From: Streptomyces sp. NBC_01260
GTDB taxonomy: Bacteria; Actinomycetota; Actinomycetes; Streptomycetales; Streptomycetaceae
Length of the DNA stretch: 64,000 nt
Direction of reading: 5' to 3'
Assembly: GCF_036226405.1 (NCBI RefSeq)
Contig: NZ_CP108464.1
Coordinates: 2,790,001 to 2,854,000 of the forward strand
Below, piece after piece: positions 1 to 9,218 of this stretch. The translations under genes and the position numbers were made by a program. The notes under the pieces are model-generated. The model made no database searches. It was not told the origin of the DNA and saw nothing but the letters and a program-made list of their open reading frames with translations. The first letter of the stretch is position 1; each line of letters begins with the position of its first letter.

Positions 1-2
1 GC

Positions 3-503
3 AACTCGATCGAGCCCGGACGCCGTTTCCCGGCGGAACTGGTCAGGGCGGTGGAGGAGTGCGAGGCTCTCCTCGCCGTGATCGGCCCGCGCTGGGCAGA
101 GGTGCGGGGGGCCGACGGCCGCCCCGCCCTCGAAGCCGAGCAGGACTGGACCCGTCGCGAGATCCAGACCGCGCTCGACCGCGGGGTCCTGGTGATCCCC
201 GTGCTCGTCGGAAAGGCCACGAGGATCGACCGCTCCGTCCTTCCGGACGATCTTCTGGAGCTGGCGGACTGCCAGTACAGGCGGTTCGACCACCGCAACG
301 CCGAATCGGACCTGGCGGCGCTCGGCGACACCCTCGCCCGGCTCCTGCCCGAGCTGGGTGCGGTGGACCGCGACGCCCGTGCGGCGCGGGAGCGGGCGGA
401 GGCGAAGTCCCGCAAGCTTCTGGGACACCTCGCACAGCCCGCACCGGCCCGCCGCACCTCGCGCACAGGACGAGGACGACGAGGACAGGAGCTGATCCGG
501 TAG
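3..503 (+). CDS. TIR-domain protein, C-terminal part (5' end outside window)
   Basis: The frame is open from the window edge, so the start is missing; GTG at 51 is internal. The first visible residues (LVRAVEECEALLAVIG, then LVIPVLVGKA and later QYRRFD) match the middle and end of bacterial TIR domains, which bind or cleave NAD or act as protein-interaction modules. After the domain comes a basic, Arg-rich tail of about 45 residues with no membrane helix. Family recognition is by motif only, and the N-terminal half with the first TIR strands cannot be seen. It is followed by a hairpin terminator at 519-556. Its role (defence, signalling) cannot be judged from this fragment. Confidence 0.7.
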   Translation, partial: NSIEPGRRFPAELVRAVEECEALLAVIGPRWAEVRGADGRPALEAEQDWTRREIQTALDRGVLVIPVLVGKATRIDRSVLPDDLLELADCQYRRFDHRNAESDLAALGDTLARLLPELGAVDRDARAARERAEAKSRKLLGHLAQPAPARRTSRTGRGRRGQELIR

Positions 504-518
504 ACGGTCGGTCCTGCG

Positions 519-556
519 AGGCTCCCCCTTCACCGCACACCGCGGCGGGGGAGCCT
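519..556 (+). terminator. Hairpin terminator after TIR gene
   Basis: The 10-bp arms AGGCTCCCCC and GGGGGAGCCT enclose an 18-nt loop that can itself pair weakly, followed by TTT. It lies 15 nt after the TIR gene stop. Confidence 0.7.
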
Positions 557-669
557 TTCCTGTCCCGGGACCTGGGCACGAGGAGGCTCAGGACCGCCAA
601 CGCTGCACAACAGCGCCGGTAAGCGACCGAGGCCTCACCGACTCCCGTACCTCACCTGACATCCGCCAC

Positions 670-2088
670 TCACAGCGGCCAGGCGGTCAGCAAATCGCCG
701 GGGCCGTAGGTGGCGTCGAGCCCCGGACAGTCGACTCCACTACGCGAAACCGCCACGACTGGAACAGGTTCGTCGGTGAGGGCAGCCCGGTGCCGATGCA
801 GAGCGGCCAAGTCATGCCGGTCGAAGATCGACTGCTCCAGCCACTTGATGGAGCCGACGAAGAACAGCTCCTTGGCGATGGGGGCGCGGTCGGCCCCGAC
901 GATATCGATCTCGATGTCGTTGGTGCGGGTCCAGTAGCCGCCCACTGCGGGGGCCGCGGGCAGCCGGTCGTCGGGCAGTATCCGCGCCAGGGCCTCACGG
1001 ACAAGAGGCTCGACGGCCCGACCACGCCAGCTGGTCCAGTTCTCCCGGATGCGCGCCAAGGTCAGATCGCCCCGCCCCCGCTCGATCTCCTCCATCGACG
1101 GGCCGAGCAGGTGCAGCCAGAACCGCAGGTACGGATCTGTCACCCGGTAGCGGCGGTCCTTCGACGGGCGCAGCGATACAGGCAGCTCGCCGGCGACGAT
1201 CCGTTTGTCCGTAAGCAGCTCCAGAGCTCGCTGCAGCGGTGTGGCCCCGATCCCGCCGGCTGCACGGGCGATATTGGTGAAGGTCCGCTCGCCACTCCCG
1301 ATGGCCGTCAGCACCTTGCGCGCCTGTACCTGCGGGGGGAATTCGGCGGCCAGCGAACGCTCGGCCGACACCAGCAGGGCCGAGACCGGATCGCTCAGCG
1401 CCTCGCCGAGGAAGTCCCACAGCCCTGCGCCGCGCGGCCACTCTGCGCAGATCAGCGGCAGCCCGCCGGTGACCAGTGCGGCATCGAAGGCTTCCGCCGG
1501 ATCCAGCCCAAGCATCTGCCCCACCTCGGCGGGGTTGAGCGGTCCCAGCACCATCTCCCGGCCGCGCTGATGGAAGGGGCGTCCGTAGCTGTTCAGTGCC
1601 TCCATCATCGACAGATCGGAGCCGATGAGGACCAGCAGCACCGGCTTGGTCTCCAGCACCCGGTCCCAGGCCCGTTGCAGCATCCCTTCAAAGGCGCCGT
1701 CGGTATCCATCAGGTACGGCACTTCGTCGATGATCAGAACGCTCGCCCGGTCGGCAGGCAGCGCCGCGGCCAGCACATCGAACGCGGCATCCCAGTTCTC
1801 CGGCCGCGCGGCGGCCACCAGCCCCGCCAACGGCAGCGTCGACACTTGGGCGTCCCTGGCCAGCCGTGCCAGATCATCCCTGGGGGATGCACCAGTCGCA
1901 GCGAAGAACAAGAAAGGGGCTCCGGAGCGCTCCGCAAACCGCTCGACCAGCCGCGACTTGCCCACCCGGCGCCGCCCACGCAACATCACGCACCGACCGG
2001 GCCGCTCCCCGCCGATCCCTGCCGCCACCTTCTGCAGCTCTCGCTCCAACGTCGCCAGCTCCTGGCGACGTCCTACAAAATCCACCAC
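670..2088 (-). CDS. AAA-type ATPase with C-terminal DUF234-like domain
   Basis: About 472 residues. The N-terminus (DFVGRRQELATLERELQ) leads into a Walker A loop (GRRRVGKSRL) and a Walker B strand (VLIIDEVPYL), as in the 'archaeal ATPase'/DUF234 group of STAND-like ATPases. A winged-helix-like middle follows. The C-terminus (NDIEIDIVGAD...) corresponds to the DUF234 domain, a PD-(D/E)XK-like fold. The usual acidic residue before the final Lys-Trp appears replaced (FVGSIKW), so any nuclease activity is doubtful. GTG at 2088 is chosen because GGAGGT lies 9 nt upstream; ATG at 2109 would add seven residues but has no ribosome site. The role is unknown; such genes are common in accessory DNA. Confidence 0.8.
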   Translation of the reverse strand: MVDFVGRRQELATLERELQKVAAGIGGERPGRCVMLRGRRRVGKSRLVERFAERSGAPFLFFAATGASPRDDLARLARDAQVSTLPLAGLVAAARPENWDAAFDVLAAALPADRASVLIIDEVPYLMDTDGAFEGMLQRAWDRVLETKPVLLVLIGSDLSMMEALNSYGRPFHQRGREMVLGPLNPAEVGQMLGLDPAEAFDAALVTGGLPLICAEWPRGAGLWDFLGEALSDPVSALLVSAERSLAAEFPPQVQARKVLTAIGSGERTFTNIARAAGGIGATPLQRALELLTDKRIVAGELPVSLRPSKDRRYRVTDPYLRFWLHLLGPSMEEIERGRGDLTLARIRENWTSWRGRAVEPLVREALARILPDDRLPAAPAVGGYWTRTNDIEIDIVGADRAPIAKELFFVGSIKWLEQSIFDRHDLAALHRHRAALTDEPVPVVAVSRSGVDCPGLDATYGPGDLLTAWPL

Positions 2089-2113
2089 GTCTGGTCGACC
2101 TCCACCCATGAAA

Positions 2114-2129
2114 CTAACAACAATGTTAG
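2114..2129. promoter_or_regulatory. Inverted repeat at ATPase gene start, possible operator
   Basis: CTAACA and TGTTAG are separated by 4 nt in an unusually AT-rich stretch just upstream of the ATPase gene. A further GTTAGC half-site lies at 2140-2145, 15 nt from the previous one. Position and symmetry suggest a repressor or promoter site; no regulator is identified. Confidence 0.4.
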
Positions 2130-2397
2130 CAACATAGAGGTTAGCGATTGCCTTCGTGACCCTCGACAGACGTGTCGACTGAGCCTTGAGGCGTGGTGGC
2201 ATTCTGCGCACAGGTGTGCACTCAGGGTTGTCGTTTCGAGCAGACCGCGCGCGTGCGCATCGTGTACGGGCAGGTGACACCGGAGGCGCTGTACCGACAG
2301 AACCGGTACCCGCGCACGGAATGATCGAGGTCGCAACCTGGACCAGGAACGTTCACTGCTTCCCAAGCCGTCCCCGCCTATCGAAATGACAGGACCC

Positions 2398-2886
2398 ATG
2401 AAGAGTATCGATCACCCTTGCTTCGGGCACCTTGAGGTTCCGCCGATGGACGAGACGGAAGTCATCCGGGAAGGCGCAGCCGCGCTGGGAAGCAGTGAGG
2501 TCGAAGTCCGGCGGGCCGAAACCAGCTCCAGGCTGGATGCGGGAGAACTGGATGCGTTCGCGACGCACCTGGCCCACCTGCCGGCTCTGGACACCGCGAC
2601 TCGCGCGGCAATCCGTGAGGACCTGCAGCAGGATCGCTATTTCATCGACCACCACGCCGCCGAATTCGACGACGTCGAGGTGATCAAACGCCTCACCCGG
2701 GAAGCGAACGGCGAAGCGATCAGCGCCGACGCGTTCACTGCAGCCATGCACCCCGTTCGGATCGGGCTGTGACACCTGATCGGCGAGGCCAAGGCCCGGA
2801 TCGTCATGGACCACACGATCGACGAACTCCTCGCTGTCAAGGCGGCCCGCAACGGGTCCATGGTTTCCGTCGACCGGGAAAGCTGA
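2398..2886 (+). pseudogene. DUF2004-like protein with in-frame TGA stop
   Basis: ATG at 2398 (AGGA just upstream) opens MKSIDHPCFGHLEV, typical of DUF2004-type proteins, and runs 124 codons to TGA at 2770-2772. The same frame then continues without interruption for another 37 codons to TGA at 2884-2886. It encodes LIGEAKARIVMDHTIDELL and a tail ending in SVDRES, which resembles the conserved C-terminus of the family. As I recall the family, a Trp often follows the Gly-Leu at the stop, so TGG to TGA is the simplest change. The tail also looks a few residues short and has Arg where Trp is usual. I read this as a decaying gene; a sequencing error is possible. Function of the family is unknown. 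Confidence 0.65.
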
Positions 2887-3071
2887 CGGCGTCAGCCCCG
2901 CCTCGGTGGTGGCAACCCGGCAGCACCGAACGGGGCACGGCGCATCGATCCTGGGCGCTGAAGCCCCGGACCGTGTCGGCGTGGGTAACAGAAAGAACTG
3001 CTCCCGGATCTCTGTCCCGGAATCAGCCACCCAATCGGCAGCTCATCCCAACGAGTGCATGCAACCCAGAT

Positions 3072-3081
3072 TGTGTACACA
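3072..3081. promoter_or_regulatory. Palindrome with TGTACA core upstream of antitoxin
   Basis: TGTGTACACA is a perfect 10-bp palindrome 25 nt before the antitoxin ATG, and GGTACC follows at 3092-3097. TGTACA is the core bound by YefM-YoeB in E. coli, so an autoregulatory operator is plausible. Confidence 0.45.
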
Positions 3082-3105
3082 TGGCACACTCGGTACCTTT
3101 GGGGC

Positions 3106-3375
3106 ATGACTCAGCCGCTGCCCATAGAGTCCATCCGCGACGTACGCGCTCACTTGGCCGAAGTCGTCGAACGGGCCGACCGCGACGACATGCCCACTGT
3201 CATCACCCGCCGCGGCAAGCAGGTCGCCGCCGTGGTCTCGATCGAGGTGCTGCGCAAGTACCAGGAGTGGGAAGAGCGCGAGATCAACCGCATCATCGAC
3301 GAACGCATGGCGAGCCCGGCCGCCGGCGTCCCGATCGAGGACGTGATGAGGGAGACGCTGGCACGCAGTGAGTGA
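3106..3375 (+). CDS. Antitoxin of Phd/YefM family
   Basis: An 89-residue protein, the usual size for the family. The N-terminus (PIESIRDVRAHLAEVVERA) and the segment PTVITRRGKQVAAVVS are the Phd/YefM fold, which forms a DNA-binding dimer. The acidic C-terminus (INRIIDERMASP...IEDVMRETL) would wrap the toxin. GGGG precedes the ATG at 3106; an upstream in-frame ATG gives a 106-residue version without family support. It overlaps the toxin start by 8 nt, so the two are co-translated. By family knowledge, the antitoxin neutralises the toxin and represses the operon through the palindrome at 3072-3081. Confidence 0.9.
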   Translation: MTQPLPIESIRDVRAHLAEVVERADRDDMPTVITRRGKQVAAVVSIEVLRKYQEWEEREINRIIDERMASPAAGVPIEDVMRETLARSE

Positions 3376-3631
3376 CTACCGCACGGTGTTCCGACCCGAG
3401 GCCCAGGCCGAGCTTCGCAAGATCCCTCGCGACATGGCGCTTCGTATCCTGACCAAACTGACAGAGCTGGAGAGCGACCCTTTCGGCTTCAACACCACGG
3501 CACTTGTATCCCAGCCTGAGCGCCGCCGCCTACGAGTCGGCGACTATCGCGTCTTCTGCACCATCGACAACGGGGAACTAGTGGTGTGGGTCGTACACGT
3601 CGGACACCGCTCCACGGTCTACGACACGTAG
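3368..3631 (+). CDS. RelE/ParE-family toxin
   Basis: An 87-residue protein starting at GTG inside the last codons of the antitoxin gene. The pattern YRTVFRPEAQAELRKIP, then RRLRVGDYRVFCTIDNGELVVWVVHVGHR, is the classic RelE/ParE fold with the G-D-Y-R and V-x-H-V-G-H-R signatures. RelE members cleave mRNA on the ribosome and ParE members poison gyrase; the sequence alone does not separate them, although the GDYR/GHR type is common among RelE-like mRNA interferases. It ends 35 nt before a strong hairpin shared with ychF. Intact, so a functional module is likely. Confidence 0.9.
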   Translation: MSDYRTVFRPEAQAELRKIPRDMALRILTKLTELESDPFGFNTTALVSQPERRRLRVGDYRVFCTIDNGELVVWVVHVGHRSTVYDT

Positions 3632-3666
3632 CCGCTTCAGGTTCTGCGGACCACTGCGGACAGCAC

Positions 3667-3702
3667 AACGGCCTGACCTGCCTTCTCGCAGGTCAGGCCG
3701 TT
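3667..3702. terminator. Bidirectional terminator between relE-like gene and ychF
   Basis: A perfect 15-bp stem with a 6-nt loop lies between two convergent genes. Short T and A runs flank it, so it can serve both strands. Confidence 0.85.
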
Positions 3703-3714
3703 ATTCACGTCCAA

Positions 3715-4803
<1,089 letters not shown>

Positions 4804-5020
4804 GTTGGCGACTTCCTGAGGGGTGGGCGGGCTCGAATGAGGTCCGGCCCCGGTGGGCCGATTCTCCAGTTTACGGGCGGGGGCGAGCGCGTAACCACGG
4901 GTCCCGCCGGGTACCGATCCGGTTCCCATTGGGCCGTGTGGCATCGAACTCATCGCCAAGGTCGGCCAAAGCGCGTGTCCCGCACGTGATTCCTGCCGCT
5001 CGGCAACCTACGTTGTCCCG

Positions 5021-5692
5021 GTGGAGCAGCACAGGACACGTCCCCCGCAGCGCAGCCAGACCCAGCAGGCCCCGCTGTCCCCGCTGGGGACCGAGGGAGC
5101 CAAGGAAACAGTCGGCGAAGACGCCGCCGTCTATCGGGTGATGAGCACGCCCGCAGGCCGGGCCCGCCCGGTGGCGCCTGCCGTGCTCGCCCTGCGGCGA
5201 CTGCCGAATCCCCGGCTGACCGGTATCGGCGCCGGGCTCTTCGCCGCCGCCGTCATGTTCGTGCTGGCCTGTGCGGACTGGCTGCTGTTCGACAGCTCAG
5301 CAGTCGTGTTCGGTGTGCTGTTCCTGCCGGTCAGCGCGCTGACCGCGTTCTGGGTGCGGCCCGCGGACCTGGTGACCGCGCCGATCAGCGTGCCGATCGC
5401 GTTCGCCGTCGGCATCATCCCGATCTCGGGCGGCACGGGCGGCTTCGGCGGGCAGACGATGGCCGTCGTCACCGCGCTCGCCGTCCACGCCGGCTGGCTG
5501 TACGGCGGCACGCTCGTCGCCGGGCTCATCGCGACCGTACGGAAGGTCCGGCTGATGCGGGCCCGGCAGCGGCGGATGCTGCTGGCCGCACAGACCGCGC
5601 GGGCGGCCGGGCATCCGCAGTCCCCGAGCCCCCGGCCTGCGGGACCGGCGCCCCGGGCCGCGGGACAAGCCCCCCGGCGTCGGCAGCGCTGA
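5021..5692 (+). CDS. DUF6542-type membrane protein
   Basis: 223 residues from GTG. The first 60 are polar and variable. Then comes LPNPRLTGIGAGLFAAAVMF, typical of the DUF6542 domain, and four or so membrane helices up to about residue 180. The C-terminus is a basic, Pro/Ala-rich cytoplasmic tail. ATG at 5141 would skip the polar leader; the GTG start is chosen because related proteins, as I recall, begin with a similar MEQHRTR segment. Function unknown; it is a Streptomyces-conserved protein next to ppgK/ispH and divergent from ychF. Confidence 0.75.
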   Translation: MEQHRTRPPQRSQTQQAPLSPLGTEGAKETVGEDAAVYRVMSTPAGRARPVAPAVLALRRLPNPRLTGIGAGLFAAAVMFVLACADWLLFDSSAVVFGVLFLPVSALTAFWVRPADLVTAPISVPIAFAVGIIPISGGTGGFGGQTMAVVTALAVHAGWLYGGTLVAGLIATVRKVRLMRARQRRMLLAAQTARAAGHPQSPSPRPAGPAPRAAGQAPRRRQR

Positions 5693-5721
5693 CCGCGCCG
5701 GGGGTCGGCAGGGACCCGGCC

Positions 5722-6459
5722 CTAGCTGCCCCCTGCCGCCATGGCCGCGCCCACGATGCCGGCGTTGTTCTGGAGCTCCGCGGGCACCATCTCGGACCGT
5801 ACGTGCTCGATCAGCGGCAGGAACTTGTCGGCCTTGCGGCTGACACCGCCGCCGATGATGAACAGTTCGGGCGAGAACAGCATCTCCACGTGGGCCAGGT
5901 ACTTCTGCACCCGGTGCGCCCAGTGGTGCCAGCTCAGGTCCTCGTCCTCCTTGGCCTTGGTCGAGGCGTGCTTCTCCGCGTCGTGGCCGTTCAGCTCCAG
6001 ATGGCCGAGCTCGGTGTTGGGCACGAGCCTGCCGTCGATGAAGAGCGCGCTGCCGATGCCCGTACCGAGTGTCAGCACGATGACCGTGCCCTTGCGGCCG
6101 CGCCCCGCGCCGAAGGTCATCTCCGCGATGCCGGCCGCGTCCGCGTCGTTCAGCACGGTGACCGGCAGGCCCAGCTTGTCGCTGAGCAGGGTGCGGGCGT
6201 CCAGGTCGATCCAGCCCTTGTCGACATTGGCCGCGGAGCGGGTGACGCCGCTGGTGACCACGCCCGGGAAGGTGATGCCCACCGGGCCCGACCAGTCGAA
6301 ATGACCGACCACCTCGGCCACGCACCCGACCACGTCCTCGGGTGTGGCCGGGTGCGGTGTGAGTACTTTGTGGCGCTCCTGCGCCAGGTCTCCGCGGTCC
6401 AGGTCCACGGGAGCACCTTTGATCCCGGATCCGCCGATGTCCACGCCGAAGATCTCCAT
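5722..6459 (-). CDS. ppgK: Polyphosphate glucokinase (ROK family)
   Basis: 245 residues. It phosphorylates glucose with polyphosphate (or ATP). The phosphate-binding loop is GVDIGGSGIKG; then come TFPGVV, the glucose-binding NDADAAG, a second phosphate loop LTLGTGIGSA, and ELGHLELNG. This is the arrangement of actinobacterial PpgK rather than the longer Zn-binding ROK glucokinases. ATG at 6459 gives MEIFGVDIGG; an ATG three codons earlier exists. It lies downstream of ispH on the same strand, separated by a repeat-rich 143-nt gap. Confidence 0.93.
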   Translation of the reverse strand: MEIFGVDIGGSGIKGAPVDLDRGDLAQERHKVLTPHPATPEDVVGCVAEVVGHFDWSGPVGITFPGVVTSGVTRSAANVDKGWIDLDARTLLSDKLGLPVTVLNDADAAGIAEMTFGAGRGRKGTVIVLTLGTGIGSALFIDGRLVPNTELGHLELNGHDAEKHASTKAKEDEDLSWHHWAHRVQKYLAHVEMLFSPELFIIGGGVSRKADKFLPLIEHVRSEMVPAELQNNAGIVGAAMAAGGS

Positions 6460-6504
6460 ATGATCCACGGTACGGGCAGGCGGCCCGGCTCACTTCCCGG
6501 AGCG

Positions 6505-6600
6505 GAAACCCGAGCCCGAGCCTGAACCCGAGCCCGAGCCGGAGCCCGGCCCGGAACCCGAGCCGGATCGGAAACCCGATCGGATACCGGAACCGGGAGC
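6505..6600. repeat. Short direct repeats of a 6-bp CCCGAG/CCGGAA-type unit
   Basis: About sixteen imperfect, mostly 6-bp units (CCCGAG, CCTGAA, CCGGAG, CCCGAT) fill the gap between the ispH stop and the ppgK start. They could encode only a Glu-Pro or Gly-Ser/Gly-Phe run, and no gene spans them. Slippage-prone DNA, probably variable between strains. Confidence 0.7.
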
Positions 6601-6602
6601 CG

Positions 6603-7583
6603 TCATTCGGCGGACAGTGCCGCCGCCTCCGCGCGCAGGTCCCGGCGGAGCTCCTTGGGCAGCGAGAAGATGATGGACTCCTCGGCCGCCTTCACGATCT
6701 CCACGTCCTCGAAACCCCGCTCGGACAGCCAGGCCAGGACACCGTCGACCAGCACCTCGGGAACGGACGCGCCGGAGGTGACACCGACCGTGGAGACGCC
6801 GTCCAGCCAGGACTCCTCGATCTCGTCGGCGAAGTCGACCAGGTGGGCGTCGTTCGCACCCGCGCCGAGGGCGACCTCGACCAGGCGGACCGAGTTGGAG
6901 GAGTTCTTGGAGCCGACGACGATCACCAGGTCGGCGTCCGCGCCCATCTGCTTCACCGCGATCTGACGGTTCTGCGTGGCGTAGCAGATGTCGTCGCTGG
7001 GCGGCGAGATCAGGAGCGGGAACTTCTCCTTGAGCGCGCCGACGGTCTCCATCGTCTCGTCGACCGAGAGCGTGGTCTGGGAGAGCCAGACGACCCGGGA
7101 CGGGTCGCGCACCTCGATGTTCGCGACGTCCTCAGGGCCGTCGACCAGCGTGATGTGCTCGGGGGCCTCGCCGGAGGTGCCGATGACCTCCTCGTGGCCC
7201 TCGTGGCCGATCAGGAGGATGTCGAAGTCGTCCTGCGCGAAGCGGACGGCTTCCTTGTGGACCTTGGTGACCAGGGGGCAGGTCGCATCGATCGTGGCGA
7301 GCTTCCGCTTGGCCGCCTCGTCGTGCACGGTCGGCGCGACGCCGTGCGCGGAGAACATGACGATCGAGCCCTCGGGGACCTCCGCGGTCTCCTCGACGAA
7401 GATCGCGCCCTTCTTCTCCAGCGTCTGTACGACGTATTTGTTGTGGACGATCTCGTGGCGCACGTAAACCGGTGAGCCGTACTGCTCCAGGGCCTTCTCC
7501 ACGGCGATCACGGCACGGTCCACGCCCGCGCAGTAGCCACGGGGAGCGGCGAGCAGGACGCGTCGGGGTGTCGTAGCAGTCAT
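6603..7583 (-). CDS. ispH: 4-hydroxy-3-methylbut-2-enyl diphosphate reductase
   Basis: 326 residues from ATG 7583 (a start three codons upstream is possible). It is the last enzyme of the MEP pathway, making IPP and DMAPP with a [4Fe-4S] cluster. The three cluster cysteines are visible at C18 (RGYCAGVD), C102 (ATCPLVTK) and C200 (ICYATQNRQ). The catalytic Glu and His region is [14 protein letters not shown], and [13 protein letters not shown] is the substrate-binding loop. In Streptomyces this pathway feeds the undecaprenyl carrier made by uppS, also in this window. Divergent from the permease gene. Confidence 0.96.
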   Translation of the reverse strand: MTATTPRRVLLAAPRGYCAGVDRAVIAVEKALEQYGSPVYVRHEIVHNKYVVQTLEKKGAIFVEETAEVPEGSIVMFSAHGVAPTVHDEAAKRKLATIDATCPLVTKVHKEAVRFAQDDFDILLIGHEGHEEVIGTSGEAPEHITLVDGPEDVANIEVRDPSRVVWLSQTTLSVDETMETVGALKEKFPLLISPPSDDICYATQNRQIAVKQMGADADLVIVVGSKNSSNSVRLVEVALGAGANDAHLVDFADEIEESWLDGVSTVGVTSGASVPEVLVDGVLAWLSERGFEDVEIVKAAEESIIFSLPKELRRDLRAEAAALSAE

Positions 7584-7666
7584 GCGTCCCATCGTAAGGC
7601 CGTACCGAACAGGCGCGGGGCCGACGGGGTCGGGAGACTGATCACCACGCGAACAACGGAGGACTC

Positions 7667-9064
7667 ATGGCCGGCAGCGACAGCGATTCCGGCAGCGGCA
7701 CCGTTCCCGCCGGCGGCCCGGAGTCCGGCAGCACCACCGGCCGGGCGGGACTGCGGCGGACGCTGGGCTTCCGGGATCTGGTCGTCTACGGGCTGTTGTT
7801 CATCGCCCCGATGGCCCCGGTCGGCGTCTTCGGCACGCTCGACGCGAAATCGCACGGCGCGGTGGCGCTGGTGTACGTCGCGGCGACCGTGGTGATGGCG
7901 TTCACCGCCTTCAGTTACGCCCAGATGGTGCGGGTCGCTCCCCTGGCGGGTTCGGTCTTCGCGTACGCGCGCAAAGCGCTCGGCGAGGGGCCGGGGTTCA
8001 TCGCCGGCTGGATGGCGATGCTGGACTACCTGCTGATCCCGGCGGTCGCCTATCTCTTCTCGGGGATCGCGATGAACTCGCTGGTGCCGGAGGTGTCGCG
8101 GTGGGTGTGGACCGCGCTGGCGGTGGTCCTCACGACGCTGCTGAACCTCTGGGGCGTACGGGCGGCGGCCCGGGTCGGCTTCGCGGTGCTCGCCATGGAG
8201 ATCGTGGTGCTGCTGGTGTTCATGGTGTCCGCGGTGGTGGTGCTCGTGCAGGACGGGGCGCAGCGGGGCTGGCTGACACCGCTCAACGGCGATGCGGGCT
8301 TCTCCGCGACGGCGGTGCTGGGCGCGGTGTCGGTGGCCGTGCTGTCGTACCTGGGCTTCGACGCCATCGCCACGTTCGCGGAGGAGGTGACGGGCGGCTC
8401 GGCGAAGGTGGCGCGGGCGCTGCTGTTCTGCCTGGTGCTGGCGGGGTTCCTGTTCGTGGCGCAGGGGTATCTGGCGGCCCTGCTGGAGCCGATGACGTCG
8501 GCGGAGCTGGCCGCCGATCCGGCCGCTCAGGGCTCGGCCTTCTACGACACGGTGGACTCCGCGGTCGGGTCCTGGCTGCACGATCTGGTGGCGGTCAGCA
8601 AGGCGATCGGGGCGGCGTTCGCGGCGCTGGCCGGGCAGGCGGCCGCGGGCCGGCTGCTGTTCGCGATGGCCCGGGAACGACGGCTGCCCGCGCTGCTGTC
8701 CAAGGTCGATCCGCGCTCGGGGGTGCCGCGGATCGCGATCCTGATCGCGGCGGTCGTGACGCTCGTGGCTGCGGTCTGGGCGGCCCGGCGCGACGACGGC
8801 CTGGACCATCTGGTGTCGGTGGTGGACGTGGGCGCGCTGACCGCGTTCGTCCTGCTGCACGCGTCGGTGGTCGGCTGGTTCGTGGTGCGCCGGATGGAGG
8901 GGCCGCCGAGCTGGTGGCGGCACGTCCTGATCCCGGTGGTGGGTGCCGGCGTGCTGATCGCTGTGATCGTGGAGGCGACGTCGAGCGCGCAGGTGGTGGG
9001 GGCCTGCTGGCTCGTCGTGGGGCTGGTGGTGCTGGCCGTGCAGCAGAGGCGCCGGGCGGGGTGA
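7667..9064 (+). CDS. APC-family amino acid permease
   Basis: 465 residues with about 12 hydrophobic helices starting at LVVYGLLFIAPMAPVGVFGT, the APC-superfamily helix 1. SYLGFDAIATFAEEVTGG is the helix 6 region with the unwound Gly-Phe-Asp-x-Ile and the conserved Glu-Glu after it. The Gly/Ser-rich first 25 residues are cytoplasmic. GGAGGA lies 5 nt before the ATG. It most likely imports amino acids or amines (AAT/YeeF-like); the substrate cannot be told. Transcribed alone. Confidence 0.88.
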   Translation: MAGSDSDSGSGTVPAGGPESGSTTGRAGLRRTLGFRDLVVYGLLFIAPMAPVGVFGTLDAKSHGAVALVYVAATVVMAFTAFSYAQMVRVAPLAGSVFAYARKALGEGPGFIAGWMAMLDYLLIPAVAYLFSGIAMNSLVPEVSRWVWTALAVVLTTLLNLWGVRAAARVGFAVLAMEIVVLLVFMVSAVVVLVQDGAQRGWLTPLNGDAGFSATAVLGAVSVAVLSYLGFDAIATFAEEVTGGSAKVARALLFCLVLAGFLFVAQGYLAALLEPMTSAELAADPAAQGSAFYDTVDSAVGSWLHDLVAVSKAIGAAFAALAGQAAAGRLLFAMARERRLPALLSKVDPRSGVPRIAILIAAVVTLVAAVWAARRDDGLDHLVSVVDVGALTAFVLLHASVVGWFVVRRMEGPPSWWRHVLIPVVGAGVLIAVIVEATSSAQVVGACWLVVGLVVLAVQQRRRAG

Positions 9065-9123
9065 GGTTACGGGGGCGTGAGGTTACGGGGGGGGGCAGGG
9101 TTACGGGGCCGAAGTTACGCGGG
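9063..9123. repeat. Four imperfect copies of a GAGGTTACGGGG unit
   Basis: Two identical copies (GAGGTTACGGGGG) are followed by two degenerate ones right after the permease stop. No coding frame; purpose unknown. Confidence 0.7.
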
Positions 9124-9218
9124 CAGGGGCGGGCCCCTCTGTCGATCCGCGGAGGACCGCGGGCCGCTCCCGTCGCGGAGCCGCCTCGTTGTCGGTCGTG
9201 GCGGATACGCTCGCTCGC

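Noticed and set aside
790..2277. 495-residue frame opposite the ATPase gene
   Set aside because: Antisense shadow of the ATPase gene with Gln/His/Arg-rich composition.
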